64,000 bases of DNA. Origin: a virus. The first letter of the stretch is position 1. Every line of letters starts with the position of its first letter. This document shows positions 15,145 through 22,661 of this stretch, in pieces. The position numbers and the translations under genes were made by a program. The stretch lies in IMG/VR virus record IMGVR_UViG_3300013131_000024, positions 1-64,000 of that record; one strand, given 5' to 3'. The notes beneath the pieces were generated by a model that saw nothing but the letters and a program-made list of their open reading frames with translations, was not told where the DNA came from and searched no databases.

Positions 15145-15650
15145 GTTGGGTAGAACAGATCAAAGAGGCACTCCCGGATTATGCCAAGGACGCACGATTA
15201 AATCTTGACGCGGTTATAAACCGTAGCACACTAGATGCAACAGAAGCTCAAGGTTGTGCTCTAGCAGCAGCGATGGCCACAGGCAATGGCAAGCTGGTAA
15301 CTTTTATTTCAAGCGGAATTGAAGATATCAAAGAACGTGACGCTGCGCTCACAGCCTCAGCTATCATGTCACAGAATAACGTTTGGTATCCATATGTAGA
15401 AATGGTAGGAGGTGCTCTCGAAGGTATTCCTCCACAGCTACGTATGAACGCTATTGCCACACATGGTGGTACTACCAAGGCTCGTTTTGAGGCATATAGT
15501 TTGGCGGCAAGTATCGTAGGCAAATGCCATTTCTGTGTGAAAGCACATTTTGACACATTGAAGGCAGAAGGTTACTCTGTAGATCAACTACGAGACATTG
15601 GACGTATTGCTGCCGTAATAAACAGTGTTGCCAAGGTATTAAATAGTTAA
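15141..15650 (+). CDS. ahpD: AhpD-like alkylhydroperoxidase (carboxymuconolactone decarboxylase family)
   Basis: 169 residues. The redox centre is Cys129-His-Phe-Cys132 with His136 four residues on (KCHFCVKAH), plus Glu117 (ARFEAY), which matches the proton-relay site of mycobacterial AhpD in spacing. AhpD accepts electrons from lipoyl-proteins and passes them to AhpC, so with the CxC AhpC at 14172 this makes a self-contained peroxide-reducing pair. ATGA overlap with the SGNH gene and an AAGGAG site. Confidence 0.88.
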   Translation: MSWVEQIKEALPDYAKDARLNLDAVINRSTLDATEAQGCALAAAMATGNGKLVTFISSGIEDIKERDAALTASAIMSQNNVWYPYVEMVGGALEGIPPQLRMNAIATHGGTTKARFEAYSLAASIVGKCHFCVKAHFDTLKAEGYSVDQLRDIGRIAAVINSVAKVLNS

Positions 15651-15692
15651 ATTTTGTAATCATTTAGCAATATTCGGATCGGTAAATACCTC

Positions 15693-16520
15693 ATGGAGCG
15701 TAAATACCGATCTATTTTTATCTCTGATGTACATCTCGGCACCAAGGATTGTAAAGCTGAGGCACTGAATAATTTTCTCAAACATAATAGCTGTGACACA
15801 TTATATCTAGTAGGAGATATAATTGATGCGTGGAAGATACAACAGAACAAGTGGCGTTGGAAACAAAGCCATACCAACGTTGTGCGTCGTGTATTAGGAC
15901 ATGCCAAGAGAGGAACTAGAGTGGTATATGTTATAGGTAATCATGATGAGTTTATCCGTCCGTTGTTGCCTTATGGTTTTCATTTTGGTAAAATTGAATT
16001 ACACAATCAAATAGAACACATAGGTGCAGATGGTAAACATTATCTCGTAGTACACGGTGATCTGTTTGACGGCATCACCAGACTAGCACCATGGCTAGCA
16101 TTTTTAGGAGACAAAGCCTATGACACCATTTTATCTCTCAATAGTAAGTGCAATTGGATCCTCCATCGAATGGGTATTGGTTATTTTAGTCTTAGCCGTT
16201 TCCTTAAGCACAAGGTAAAGAAAGCAGTAGATTTCATTTTCCAGTTTGAACGTAATCTTGCAACGTACTGCAAGAAAAGAGGATATGACGGCGTGATCTG
16301 CGGACACATTCATCACGCAGAAATAAAAATAGTAGATGGTGTGGTTTACATGAACGATGGAGATTGGGTAGAGTCAATGACTGCTTTAGTAGAACACTGG
16401 GACGGACATTGGGAAATCATTACATGGACACAGGAGAGAGATGATGTGGTTGATGATATTGATAGCGGTACACATAAACAATCCAAAAGACATTCCGGCA
16501 ACACTGACTATACCCTTTGA
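15693..16520 (+). CDS. plcP: PlcP-type phospholipase C (calcineurin-like metallophosphoesterase)
   Basis: 275 residues. It has all five metallophosphoesterase motifs: SDVHLG (Asp12, His14), VGDIIDAW (Asp42), GNHDEF (Asn83, His84), VVHGDLFD (His121) and CGHIHHAE. The whole sequence follows the LpxH-like PlcP of rhizobia and marine bacteria rather than true LpxH, including WLAFLGDKAYD, HKVKKAVDFI and MNDGDWVES. PlcP cuts phospholipid headgroups during phosphate shortage, leaving diacylglycerol. The glycosyltransferase at 16599 is the usual partner. No ribosome site is clear; GTAAATA lies 4 bases before the ATG. The last 25 residues are unlike the family because a small gene overlaps there. Confidence 0.85.
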   Translation: MERKYRSIFISDVHLGTKDCKAEALNNFLKHNSCDTLYLVGDIIDAWKIQQNKWRWKQSHTNVVRRVLGHAKRGTRVVYVIGNHDEFIRPLLPYGFHFGKIELHNQIEHIGADGKHYLVVHGDLFDGITRLAPWLAFLGDKAYDTILSLNSKCNWILHRMGIGYFSLSRFLKHKVKKAVDFIFQFERNLATYCKKRGYDGVICGHIHHAEIKIVDGVVYMNDGDWVESMTALVEHWDGHWEIITWTQERDDVVDDIDSGTHKQSKRHSGNTDYTL

Positions 16521-16617
16521 CAATCAACAAAGCTGCGAACAAGCGGTTAAAGAAATGACTTATTGGATAAAGTTTGATAACTTCAAGGTACAAGGCAGAT
16601 GTATAAAACAATCTTAG
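16441..16617 (+). CDS. 58-residue exported or membrane peptide nested between plcP and agt
   Basis: The ORF bridges the two lipid genes, overlapping plcP by 80 bases and agt by 19. It has an AGGAGAGAG site directly before ATGATG. The product has a hydrophobic N-terminus (MMWLMILIAV) and a polar body with two Cys (SCEQAVKEMTYWIKFDNF, GRC) about 22 residues apart that could form a disulfide in the periplasm. The pattern resembles small exported proteins in T4-like phages. Without it, 78 bases between the two genes would be empty. Confidence 0.6.
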   Translation: MMWLMILIAVHINNPKDIPATLTIPFDNQQSCEQAVKEMTYWIKFDNFKVQGRCIKQS

Positions 16618-17609
16618 TCATAACAGATAACCTCCGGGAGCAGATTAATGGTGTGGTTACGACCTTCAAGAATATTGAGAAACACGCTGTTTTGGACGGG
16701 TATTGCATTCTATACCTTGATCCCGGGCAGTTCTTACATTTTAGTTGCCCAGGCTACCCTGAAGTTAAACTTAGCCTTCCTTGGCAGATCGGCAAGAAGA
16801 TTGAGAAGATATCTCCGGATTATATACACATCGCCACGGAGGGTCCTATTGGTCTGTGTGCTAGACTTTATCTTGACCAACGCGGCTATCGTTACAATAC
16901 TAGTTACCACACTAAATTTCCTGAATTCTTGAAAGAAATTTATCATATTCCTAGAAGCTGGACCTATGCCTACGTTCGCTGGTTTCATAAACACAGCGGT
17001 CGTGTTTTAACCACAACAGATACAATGGTCAATGATTTAATACATCACGGATTTCGGGGTAATATTGTTTCTTGGACCAGAGGAGTTGATAGAGAAACAT
17101 TGTCTACAAAAATCAAATGGAGTCATAACAAATATCTACATTTAAATCTTTCGGTGTTGTATGTTGGTCGTGTTAGCAAAGAAAAAAATCTTGACGACTT
17201 GTGCTGTCTAGAAAATGAATTTGACATTACAATAGTTGGAGATGGTCCTTACAGAAACGAACTAGAGAAGAAATATTCTAAGGTTAAATTTTTAGGATAT
17301 CAATCAGGAAGCGATTTGGCAGATTGTTATGCACAAGCGGATGTATTTTGTTTTCCTAGTCGCACAGACACCTTTGGGATCGTTATTATAGAAAGTTTGA
17401 GTTTAGGCACCCCAGTGGCTGCTTATCCAGTTCCCGGTCCAATAGATATCTTAGAGCAGGGAACAAATGGACATATGAGTGAAAATTTAGCCTTGAGTAT
17501 CCGCATAGCTGCCAACTATAACAGAGATCGTGTAAGAGAATCTTCAGAAAAATGGACTTGGGAACATTGTTGGCAGATTTTCAAGCACAATTTAATTACT
17601 ATCTTTTAA
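16599..17609 (+). CDS. agt: Agt-like GT4 glycosyltransferase making glycolipids from diacylglycerol
   Basis: 336 residues, GT-B fold, family GT4. The N-terminal domain has the acceptor signature (REQINGVVTTF, YIHIATEGPIGLCAR, TSYHTKFPEF). The C-terminal domain has the donor motifs VLYVGRVSKEKN, VGDGPYRNEL, FPSRTDTFGIVIIES and AAYPVPGPIDIL. These match Agt-type enzymes that put glucose or glucuronate on diacylglycerol under phosphate stress. It follows plcP, the same pair order as in lipid-remodelling operons of bacteria. The sugar donor cannot be told from sequence. Confidence 0.85.
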   Translation: MYKTILVITDNLREQINGVVTTFKNIEKHAVLDGYCILYLDPGQFLHFSCPGYPEVKLSLPWQIGKKIEKISPDYIHIATEGPIGLCARLYLDQRGYRYNTSYHTKFPEFLKEIYHIPRSWTYAYVRWFHKHSGRVLTTTDTMVNDLIHHGFRGNIVSWTRGVDRETLSTKIKWSHNKYLHLNLSVLYVGRVSKEKNLDDLCCLENEFDITIVGDGPYRNELEKKYSKVKFLGYQSGSDLADCYAQADVFCFPSRTDTFGIVIIESLSLGTPVAAYPVPGPIDILEQGTNGHMSENLALSIRIAANYNRDRVRESSEKWTWEHCWQIFKHNLITIF

Positions 17610-17621
17610 TGATTATCAGTA

Positions 17622-17650
17622 TGGTTTTCAGATAGTTTTTGTCATATAAT
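17622..17650 (+). promoter_or_regulatory. putative pqqA promoter and leader hairpin
   Basis: TGGTTT, 17 bases, TATAAT: a strong -10 with a weak -35. Just downstream an inverted repeat ACATACT (17657-17663) and AGTATGT (17675-17681) lies in the leader before the AAAGGAG site of pqqA. Confidence 0.5.
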
Positions 17651-17704
17651 AGTGATACATACTGTTGCAATACAAGTATGTTTTATTAGCAAAGGAGAAA
17701 CACT

Positions 17705-17776
17705 ATGTGGACCAAACCAGCAGCAGTTGACATGAGATTTGGGTTTGAAGTAACGCTTTATGTTATGAACCGTTAA
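17705..17776 (+). CDS. pqqA: PqqA, precursor peptide of pyrroloquinoline quinone
   Basis: A 23-residue ORF with AAAGGAG 9 bases before ATG. It opens MWTKP, as PqqA does, and keeps RFGFEVTLYV with Glu15 and Tyr19, the two residues that PqqE crosslinks and that become PQQ. Length and residue positions match bacterial PqqA exactly. It stands alone between a promoter and a terminator (17799); no other pqq gene is seen in the window, so the host must supply PqqB-E. PQQ is the cofactor of methanol, glucose and other periplasmic dehydrogenases. I know of no common phage pqqA. Confidence 0.9.
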   Translation: MWTKPAAVDMRFGFEVTLYVMNR

Positions 17777-17798
17777 TCAATCGGTAAAAACCAAAAAG

Positions 17799-17819
17799 GC
17801 CCGCTTCGGTGGGCTTTTT
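17799..17819 (+). terminator. pqqA terminator
   Basis: GCCCGC-TTCG-GTGGGC followed by TTTTTC; a tight tetraloop hairpin. Confidence 0.85.
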
Positions 17820-17820
17820 C

Positions 17821-17849
17821 TTGACAGCCTTGTGCAAATATGTTATAGT
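17821..17849 (+). promoter_or_regulatory. sigma70-type promoter
   Basis: TTGACA, 17 bases, TATAGT. It starts right after the pqqA terminator and drives the gene at 17880. Confidence 0.8.
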
Positions 17850-17879
17850 ATTACATCAGTAACAGTTTTGGAGACTGCA

Positions 17880-18269
17880 ATGAGTATGCATTTAGAAGGT
17901 CCGTGGCTGTCAACCACAGGCAAGAAAAAAGGCAAGCGCAAGTTTCGCAATGCAGATGAAGCTAGAAAGGCCAGACAATTGGAAGAAGATTGGCAACAAC
18001 TGTTAAAGAAATGGGGTATCGAACAGCAAGAGAAACGTAGACAACGTGCGATGGCTGCACCTACTCTTTCCACTCCTGCACCATTTCATCGAGGTTCGGA
18101 TCAACCAAAGATTCCCAGCCTACCATTTACTGGCGCCCCTTGTACCAAACCAGATCAAAAAGTTTATACTGGAGATAAGATCAAAGGCATTGGAACCATG
18201 CACAAATCTAACGCTGTACCAATCTTTTCAGACGAACAGGCGGTGGATATTGCCAAAATGCGTCGATAA
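17880..18269 (+). CDS. conserved phage protein with MHLEGPWLSTTGKK start
   Basis: About 129 residues. The N-terminus (SMHLEGPWLSTTGKKKGKRK) belongs to a widespread uncharacterised family in freshwater and marine tailed phages. A basic coiled coil follows (residues 25-65), then a Pro-rich stretch, and a conserved tail (PIFSDEQAVDIAKMRR). ATG 17880 is chosen because the longer frame would start inside the promoter; TTGGAG is 8 bases upstream. An early regulatory role is plausible; no activity is known. Confidence 0.75.
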   Translation: MSMHLEGPWLSTTGKKKGKRKFRNADEARKARQLEEDWQQLLKKWGIEQQEKRRQRAMAAPTLSTPAPFHRGSDQPKIPSLPFTGAPCTKPDQKVYTGDKIKGIGTMHKSNAVPIFSDEQAVDIAKMRR

Positions 18270-18351
18270 TCACCAATTTTCATGCTATTGTATAGGAAAT
18301 GAGGTATATAAATTACGTTTCGCAAAGAAACTAAGATAGTAGAACCAAAGT

Positions 18352-18534
18352 ATGTCAAAAGCTGAAACGGTTCCGCGAGTCTTGGCCTATGAGAAACCCG
18401 TGAGATTCGGGCGGTCAAGGCTCCAAAGGCACATGAGTTATGAGATCATGCGTCCAATGGAGACAAACTACACGAACCCAGGGTTCTTTCAAGAGCCTCG
18501 TGAAGTTTACTCCCTTAATGTAATGTTGCAGTAG
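18352..18534 (+). CDS. possible small basic protein
   Basis: A 60-residue ORF in an otherwise empty 290-base stretch. The tail (MRPMETNYTNPGFFQEPREV) looks protein-like and codon use resembles neighbours, but there is no clear ribosome site. The same DNA has short inverted repeats (AACCC/GGGTT type), so a small RNA is an alternative. Confidence 0.4.
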   Translation: MSKAETVPRVLAYEKPVRFGRSRLQRHMSYEIMRPMETNYTNPGFFQEPREVYSLNVMLQ

Positions 18535-18562
18535 ATCGCAGCACCAAATGAAAGGAGGACTT

Positions 18563-19138
18563 ATGGAAAATGCATTGAGATTATTGTCCTATACGCTAGG
18601 ACTTGTTTTGGTGGTTATGCTTGTTAATAATTTAACCACAAAAAAATTTGCAATTTTAAAAGAATCAGCAGCAGTTTATAGCAAAGATGTTGTGTCAATT
18701 AAAACTAGAGAACGCCAGTTGGATTGTTTGGCTATGAATATCTACAGAGAAGCTGGTCATGAAGATTTCGAAGGCAAAGTAGCAGTAGCCCAAGTGGTGA
18801 TGAACAGAGTTTCACATCCATCATTCCCAAAAGATATATGTGGTGTGGTTTATCAGAAATCTTTAGTAATGGATAAAGTTGTGTGCCAATTCTCATGGCA
18901 CTGCGAATCTGGAACCAAAGCTCGCCCAGTCAACCCGATAGCATATAGAGAAAGCTATGAAGTTGCTAAAAAGGTTTTATTGGAAAATTTTAGGCTAGAT
19001 GTCATGAGGCATGCACTGTATTTTCATGCTGTTCATGTAAATCCTCAATGGGGATTGGAAAGGATTGGCAAGATTGGTAATCATATTTTTTACACTGAAA
19101 ACAAACTGAAAGGCAAAACTTATGCTTCACTTCGATAA
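18563..19138 (+). CDS. SleB-type cell-wall hydrolase with N-terminal signal anchor (endolysin)
   Basis: 191 residues. Residues 5-25 are a membrane segment (LLSYTLGLVLVVMLVNNL). Residues 55-175 are a Hydrolase_2/SleB domain: CLAMNIYREAGHEDFEGKVA with the catalytic Glu, VAQVVMNRVSHPSFP, CQFSWHCE and a C-terminal FYTE. It would cut the glycan strands of peptidoglycan. With an uncleaved signal anchor it fits a SAR-type endolysin held at the membrane until lysis. ATG 18563 is chosen because AAAGGAGGA sits 4 bases upstream; 18548 lies inside that site. A likely holin follows. Confidence 0.82.
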   Translation: MENALRLLSYTLGLVLVVMLVNNLTTKKFAILKESAAVYSKDVVSIKTRERQLDCLAMNIYREAGHEDFEGKVAVAQVVMNRVSHPSFPKDICGVVYQKSLVMDKVVCQFSWHCESGTKARPVNPIAYRESYEVAKKVLLENFRLDVMRHALYFHAVHVNPQWGLERIGKIGNHIFYTENKLKGKTYASLR

Positions 19139-19430
19139 TCTAAACGAATTTAAAATCTTTATCAAAGAAAAAGTTAGTCATATTTCTTCCGAAACTTTCG
19201 GTTGGATGGCTGCAATAATTTTACATGCCAGCACTATACCTAGTATGTTGGCTGTGATGAGTGGATTGACAGATAGATTACCTGCTGTTGATTTGGTTCT
19301 TTTAGTTTGGGCAGGACTTACATTATTGTTTGTTAAAGCCGCTGTTCAGAAAGACATGCTCAATGTAGTTACAATTGGTTTGGGATTTATCATCCAATCT
19401 GTGATGCTGTCTTTGATCTTCTTCAAATAA
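19122..19430 (+). CDS. three-helix membrane protein, holin candidate
   Basis: 102 residues with hydrophobic segments at about 28-45, 53-70 and 80-100, an amphipathic charged N-terminus and few charges elsewhere. It starts inside the endolysin gene (17-base overlap) with AAAGG 8 bases upstream. Size, topology and position beside a SleB lysin fit a class I holin, but no holin family signature is seen. Confidence 0.6.
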   Translation: MLHFDNLNEFKIFIKEKVSHISSETFGWMAAIILHASTIPSMLAVMSGLTDRLPAVDLVLLVWAGLTLLFVKAAVQKDMLNVVTIGLGFIIQSVMLSLIFFK

Positions 19431-19440
19431 ATTGGTAATC

Positions 19441-19476
19441 ACCGTAGTTGACTTTGGTTGGCTACGGTGCTATACT
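19441..19476 (+). promoter_or_regulatory. sigma70-type promoter flanked by inverted repeat
   Basis: TTGACT (19448), 17 bases, TATACT (19471). The -35 box is enclosed by ACCGTAG (19441-19447) and CTACGGT (19462-19468), so a dimeric regulator could cover it. The repeat could also fold as a hairpin ending the previous transcript. Confidence 0.65.
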
Positions 19477-19511
19477 AATAACTGTCGTAATTCACACACA
19501 GAAAGGCAAGT

Positions 19512-19997
19512 ATGAAAAAGGTAATTGCAGCAACACTGATGACAGCAGCCATCACTGGTTGTTCATCAATGAAAGAAATTGATGAACGCAAGACTTATGC
19601 ACAACCGGGTTGGTATCAAGACTGTGCTCAAGCAGGTACAGAAGGTTGGTTCTGGTGGTCAAAAGAATATGCATATGCCTGTGGTGCGGGTGAAAGCATT
19701 CATGCACAGGCCGCCGAAGAACAGATGTATGCTATCGCTATGAATAACTTCGCTAAACGTATTAATTCGGAAGTTAATAGCAACACCGAAATTATTTTTG
19801 ACAACGATAAGAAAAAGACTTATACTAAAATTTCTTATGTTGTGCGAGATACTACCATTCGAGAGCATATTAATCGAGAAGTTGGACATTTTACAATGAA
19901 TGGACGTCATTATACCTTCGTTAGATTAAAAATGCCAAAATCTGTTTTTGATCAATTGATCTCCGAAGCCAGAGAGCAGAAAGTCTCAAGTCGATGA
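19512..19997 (+). CDS. lipoprotein, LPP20-like
   Basis: 161 residues with a signal peptide and lipobox (AAITGC, Cys at about 17), so it should be lipidated and sit in an envelope membrane. The mature part (QMYAIAMNNFAKRINSEVNS, then TKISYVVRDTTIREHINREV) resembles the LPP20 lipoprotein fold, with alternating helix and strands. It heads a group of three envelope proteins. Superinfection exclusion or lysis assistance is a guess from location. Confidence 0.75.
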   Translation: MKKVIAATLMTAAITGCSSMKEIDERKTYAQPGWYQDCAQAGTEGWFWWSKEYAYACGAGESIHAQAAEEQMYAIAMNNFAKRINSEVNSNTEIIFDNDKKKTYTKISYVVRDTTIREHINREVGHFTMNGRHYTFVRLKMPKSVFDQLISEAREQKVSSR

Positions 19998-20314
19998 ATT
20001 ACGCCGTCCTCGCAGGAGCGATTCTGCTTGTGGGTTGTAGCTCTAATCCCAAAGTTGTAGCTCAGAAACCTCAGTACTGCTATACCAGTCAAACTATCAT
20101 CACAGATAACGGTGAAAAAGTTAATAGTCGTACTGAAGTAGAATGTACAGACGACCAAGTTAAGAGACTAACCGTGTCTCGGATTGGTCTTGGTAAAAAC
20201 TGTGGTCATTTTAATGGATGGATGAAACGTGGCGGCCAAGATATTCAATACCGTGCGATCAGTTGTCAGCTGCCTGATGGTAGTTGGGAAATTTTGGATA
20301 CTCACGGTCAGTAG
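19994..20314 (+). CDS. small lipoprotein with surface-antigen-like domain
   Basis: 106 residues. Signal peptide and lipobox LLVGC (Cys at about 15) give a lipoprotein. The C-terminus ends ISCQLPDGSWEIL, the closing pattern of 17-kDa surface-antigen-type domains (CRQPDGSWKI in Rickettsia proteins). Coupled to the gene before it by ATGA. Confidence 0.7.
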   Translation: MNYAVLAGAILLVGCSSNPKVVAQKPQYCYTSQTIITDNGEKVNSRTEVECTDDQVKRLTVSRIGLGKNCGHFNGWMKRGGQDIQYRAISCQLPDGSWEILDTHGQ

Positions 20315-20669
20315 TCATACCTATGCTGGAGATTTACAAGAACCTAGATTCTTTGAATATAGGTCCGGCGAATTTGTAAATCGTTTAGTGGAATTATCGT
20401 TCGGTTGGTTCAAAACTCTAGACCATGAACAAAGAATGGCCTATGACCAGGCGATTACTCATGCTTTACTGTATGCAGAAAATGGTCAATCGGTGAAATG
20501 GTATAGAAATGGAGCCAGCGGACAGGCCGTGGTAAGTGCCACATGGCCTGGAGGCGGGGGATATTGTAGACGAATTTATATCCAGGCTATAGCTTATGGA
20601 GTGGAAAAAAATATGAAAGCCACTGCATGTTTTAACGATGTAGATAATAGATGGACTTGGTACAACTAA
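20277..20669 (+). CDS. exported 17-kDa surface-antigen-like protein
   Basis: About 130 residues with a signal peptide ending near HTYAG. The C-terminal 60 residues (GQSVKWYRNGASGQAVVSATWP, YCRRIYIQAI, TACFNDVDNRWTW) match the 17-kDa surface antigen domain of Gram-negative outer-membrane proteins. The ATG at 20277 gives the cleanest signal peptide; an ATG at 20229 extends it. The 38-base overlap with the previous gene suggests coupling. Confidence 0.65.
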   Translation: MVVGKFWILTVSSHTYAGDLQEPRFFEYRSGEFVNRLVELSFGWFKTLDHEQRMAYDQAITHALLYAENGQSVKWYRNGASGQAVVSATWPGGGGYCRRIYIQAIAYGVEKNMKATACFNDVDNRWTWYN

Positions 20670-20672
20670 ATA
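20666..20672 (+). promoter_or_regulatory. late-type motif CTAAATA directly before a start codon
   Basis: It overlaps the stop codon of the previous gene and lies 7 bases from the next ATG, with no ribosome site between. See the finding on leaderless late transcripts. Confidence 0.35.
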
Positions 20673-20679
20673 TTTACTC

Positions 20680-22260
20680 ATGAGATTTAATCATACAGAT
20701 AAATTTATTGCCTATTTGGCTTTACTCAGCGGATTGTCTATTTCCGCTGTCGCCATTTATTATAGTGTAGCAGGTCTGATGGCTATTTTCGCCGCCGCCG
20801 TAATACCTATAATGATTATGGGCATCGTATTAGAGGTTGGAAAACTTGCTGCCACAGTATGGTTAAAACAGAACTGGATACAAGCTCCTAGGTTTTTAAA
20901 AACCTATCTATTATTAGCCATCATTGCATTGATGCTGTTGACATCGATGGGTATTTTTGGATATCTGTCAAAGGCACATTTGGATCAAGCTGTGCCAACC
21001 GGAGATGTTGCGGCCAAGGTCAGTATATTAGATGAAAAAATAAAAACAGAAAGAGATAACATAGAAGCAGCGAGAAATGCACTTAAACAAATGGACTCGC
21101 AGGTCGACGCTAGACTTAATCGTAGCGATGACGAACGCGGTGCAGAACGTGCTGTTCAAATTCGCAGACAACAACAAGTAGAACGAGGACGTTTACAAAA
21201 AGAAATAGCCGATGCTCAGACTCGCATCGCAAAATTAAACGAAGAACGTGCGCCAATCGCATCTGAACTTAGAAAAGTTGAAGCCGAAGTAGGTCCGATC
21301 AAATATATCGCAGCACTTATCTATGGCGACAATCCCGATGCTGATTTGCTAGAACGTGCAGTTCGTTGGGTCATCATCGTTATAGTTTTAGTATTTGATC
21401 CGTTGGCTGTTATTTTATTACTAGCGAGCCAATACAGTTTCTCATGGTTTAGGCAACAAGAAGAAGATGATCATTCTAAAGAAAAATCAGAACATCAATT
21501 AGATTCGGAAGAAATGGCCAGCGACATCGTTGAACTTGAACAGGCTACATCAAAACAAGAATGGCCTGCGCCCACGTCTCTTTGGCCGTTTCCGTCTCCT
21601 ATAGGAAAAAAAGAAAACAGTATATTCGATATCATAAAACAAAATGAAAAGGTCCAAGAAGCACCGTATCAACCAGGGTATGAAGATGTCGCGGTTAAAG
21701 ACGATGCCGAAATGGATGAAAAGCCTAACGTAGAGAACAGTATCGAAGAGTCTAAATTCGATGAAAAAAAACCGTTAGACGAATGGAATGAAATGATAGC
21801 TGAGGCTGAAAAAGCCGTAGAAGAAGAAAAAGAAAAAGAAGATAAAGAAATATTAGATGAAGCTGAATACAATGAACAAACAGCTATGACCGCGTGGAAA
21901 GCGGACAATCCAGAAAGCAGTTTAAAAATACAACGTCAATTATTAGAAAAGGGAATCATTGAGAAACTTCCTTGGAAAGAGTATCTTAAACCCAAAGCAG
22001 ATTATGTCGATGATGCTGTACTCGAGGCTAAAAAATGGGCAGAAGAGAATCCTGCCACAGAAGAAGCTGTAGTAGCAGAACAATGGGTGAATGAAAAATT
22101 AGATGAGCGACCTGGTGATTATGTAAATACTCCTGAAATAGCCTGGATGGAGCACGACGACCAAGGAAATCAAATCAAAAAAACCAAAGACGGATATCAA
22201 CAAAATGCCGAACAGAACGAGAGCACTATTTGGCAACGGATTAAAGATTCTAAAAAATGA
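20680..22260 (+). CDS. large membrane protein with coiled coil and acidic tail
   Basis: 526 residues. Four membrane segments lie at about 10-30, 33-55, 73-95 and 225-250; residues 105-205 between them are a charged coiled coil (REQQVERGRLQK-type heptads). Residues 260-526 are strongly acidic and Glu/Lys-rich with alpha-helical segments (KKWAEENPATEEAV). It resembles DUF4407-type architecture but no function is known. As an inner-membrane organiser with a long cytoplasmic arm it might tether virion or replication structures. No Shine-Dalgarno is seen. Confidence 0.65.
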   Translation: MRFNHTDKFIAYLALLSGLSISAVAIYYSVAGLMAIFAAAVIPIMIMGIVLEVGKLAATVWLKQNWIQAPRFLKTYLLLAIIALMLLTSMGIFGYLSKAHLDQAVPTGDVAAKVSILDEKIKTERDNIEAARNALKQMDSQVDARLNRSDDERGAERAVQIRRQQQVERGRLQKEIADAQTRIAKLNEERAPIASELRKVEAEVGPIKYIAALIYGDNPDADLLERAVRWVIIVIVLVFDPLAVILLLASQYSFSWFRQQEEDDHSKEKSEHQLDSEEMASDIVELEQATSKQEWPAPTSLWPFPSPIGKKENSIFDIIKQNEKVQEAPYQPGYEDVAVKDDAEMDEKPNVENSIEESKFDEKKPLDEWNEMIAEAEKAVEEEKEKEDKEILDEAEYNEQTAMTAWKADNPESSLKIQRQLLEKGIIEKLPWKEYLKPKADYVDDAVLEAKKWAEENPATEEAVVAEQWVNEKLDERPGDYVNTPEIAWMEHDDQGNQIKKTKDGYQQNAEQNESTIWQRIKDSKK

Positions 22261-22661
22261 CTGATAGAATTTTAGTTATAACACCTCCCGATGATTCTCT
22301 CTTAGACAGTATTCGCATAACTCATGTGCAACTTAATTTAGATCAAGGAAGCGTAGTTTCTGCTGCCTTGTTAAAAGTTGAATCAGCTCACACAGTAGTT
22401 AATTATGTTTGGAAAATGGGAGATAGAGTAGACTGGCTTTTAGAAAAAGTAGCCAAAAGTCATTTGGTATTTTTCAATGCTGATACCGATTCAAACGGTG
22501 CTATAGAACTTATTTTAGGTTGGATTGCGGCCCAACCACAATCTTACTATTTTGGTACACTCAGAGATTTACATCATGCTAATGATCGTGTGATATATAC
22601 AGTAGATGATGTAGTAAATTTATTAGGAAAGATAGCTGACAGACATTATGAAATTAGATAA
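22257..22661 (+). CDS. conserved phage protein, unknown function
   Basis: 134 residues with an alternating alpha/beta pattern (RILVITPPDDSLLD, SHLVFFNAD, SYYFGTLRDLHH) like a small Rossmann-type fold. No known catalytic motif. ATGA overlap with the preceding gene and a 14-base overlap with rpsU. Confidence 0.6.
   Translation: MTDRILVITPPDDSLLDSIRITHVQLNLDQGSVVSAALLKVESAHTVVNYVWKMGDRVDWLLEKVAKSHLVFFNADTDSNGAIELILGWIAAQPQSYYFGTLRDLHHANDRVIYTVDDVVNLLGKIADRHYEIR

Noticed and set aside
15693-16520. LpxH (lipid A synthesis) as identity of the phosphoesterase
   Set aside because: Overall pattern and the adjacent Agt-type transferase fit PlcP better; no other lipid A gene is nearby.
17832-17879. 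Earlier start for the gene at 17880
   Set aside because: It falls between the -35 and -10 boxes of the promoter at 17821.
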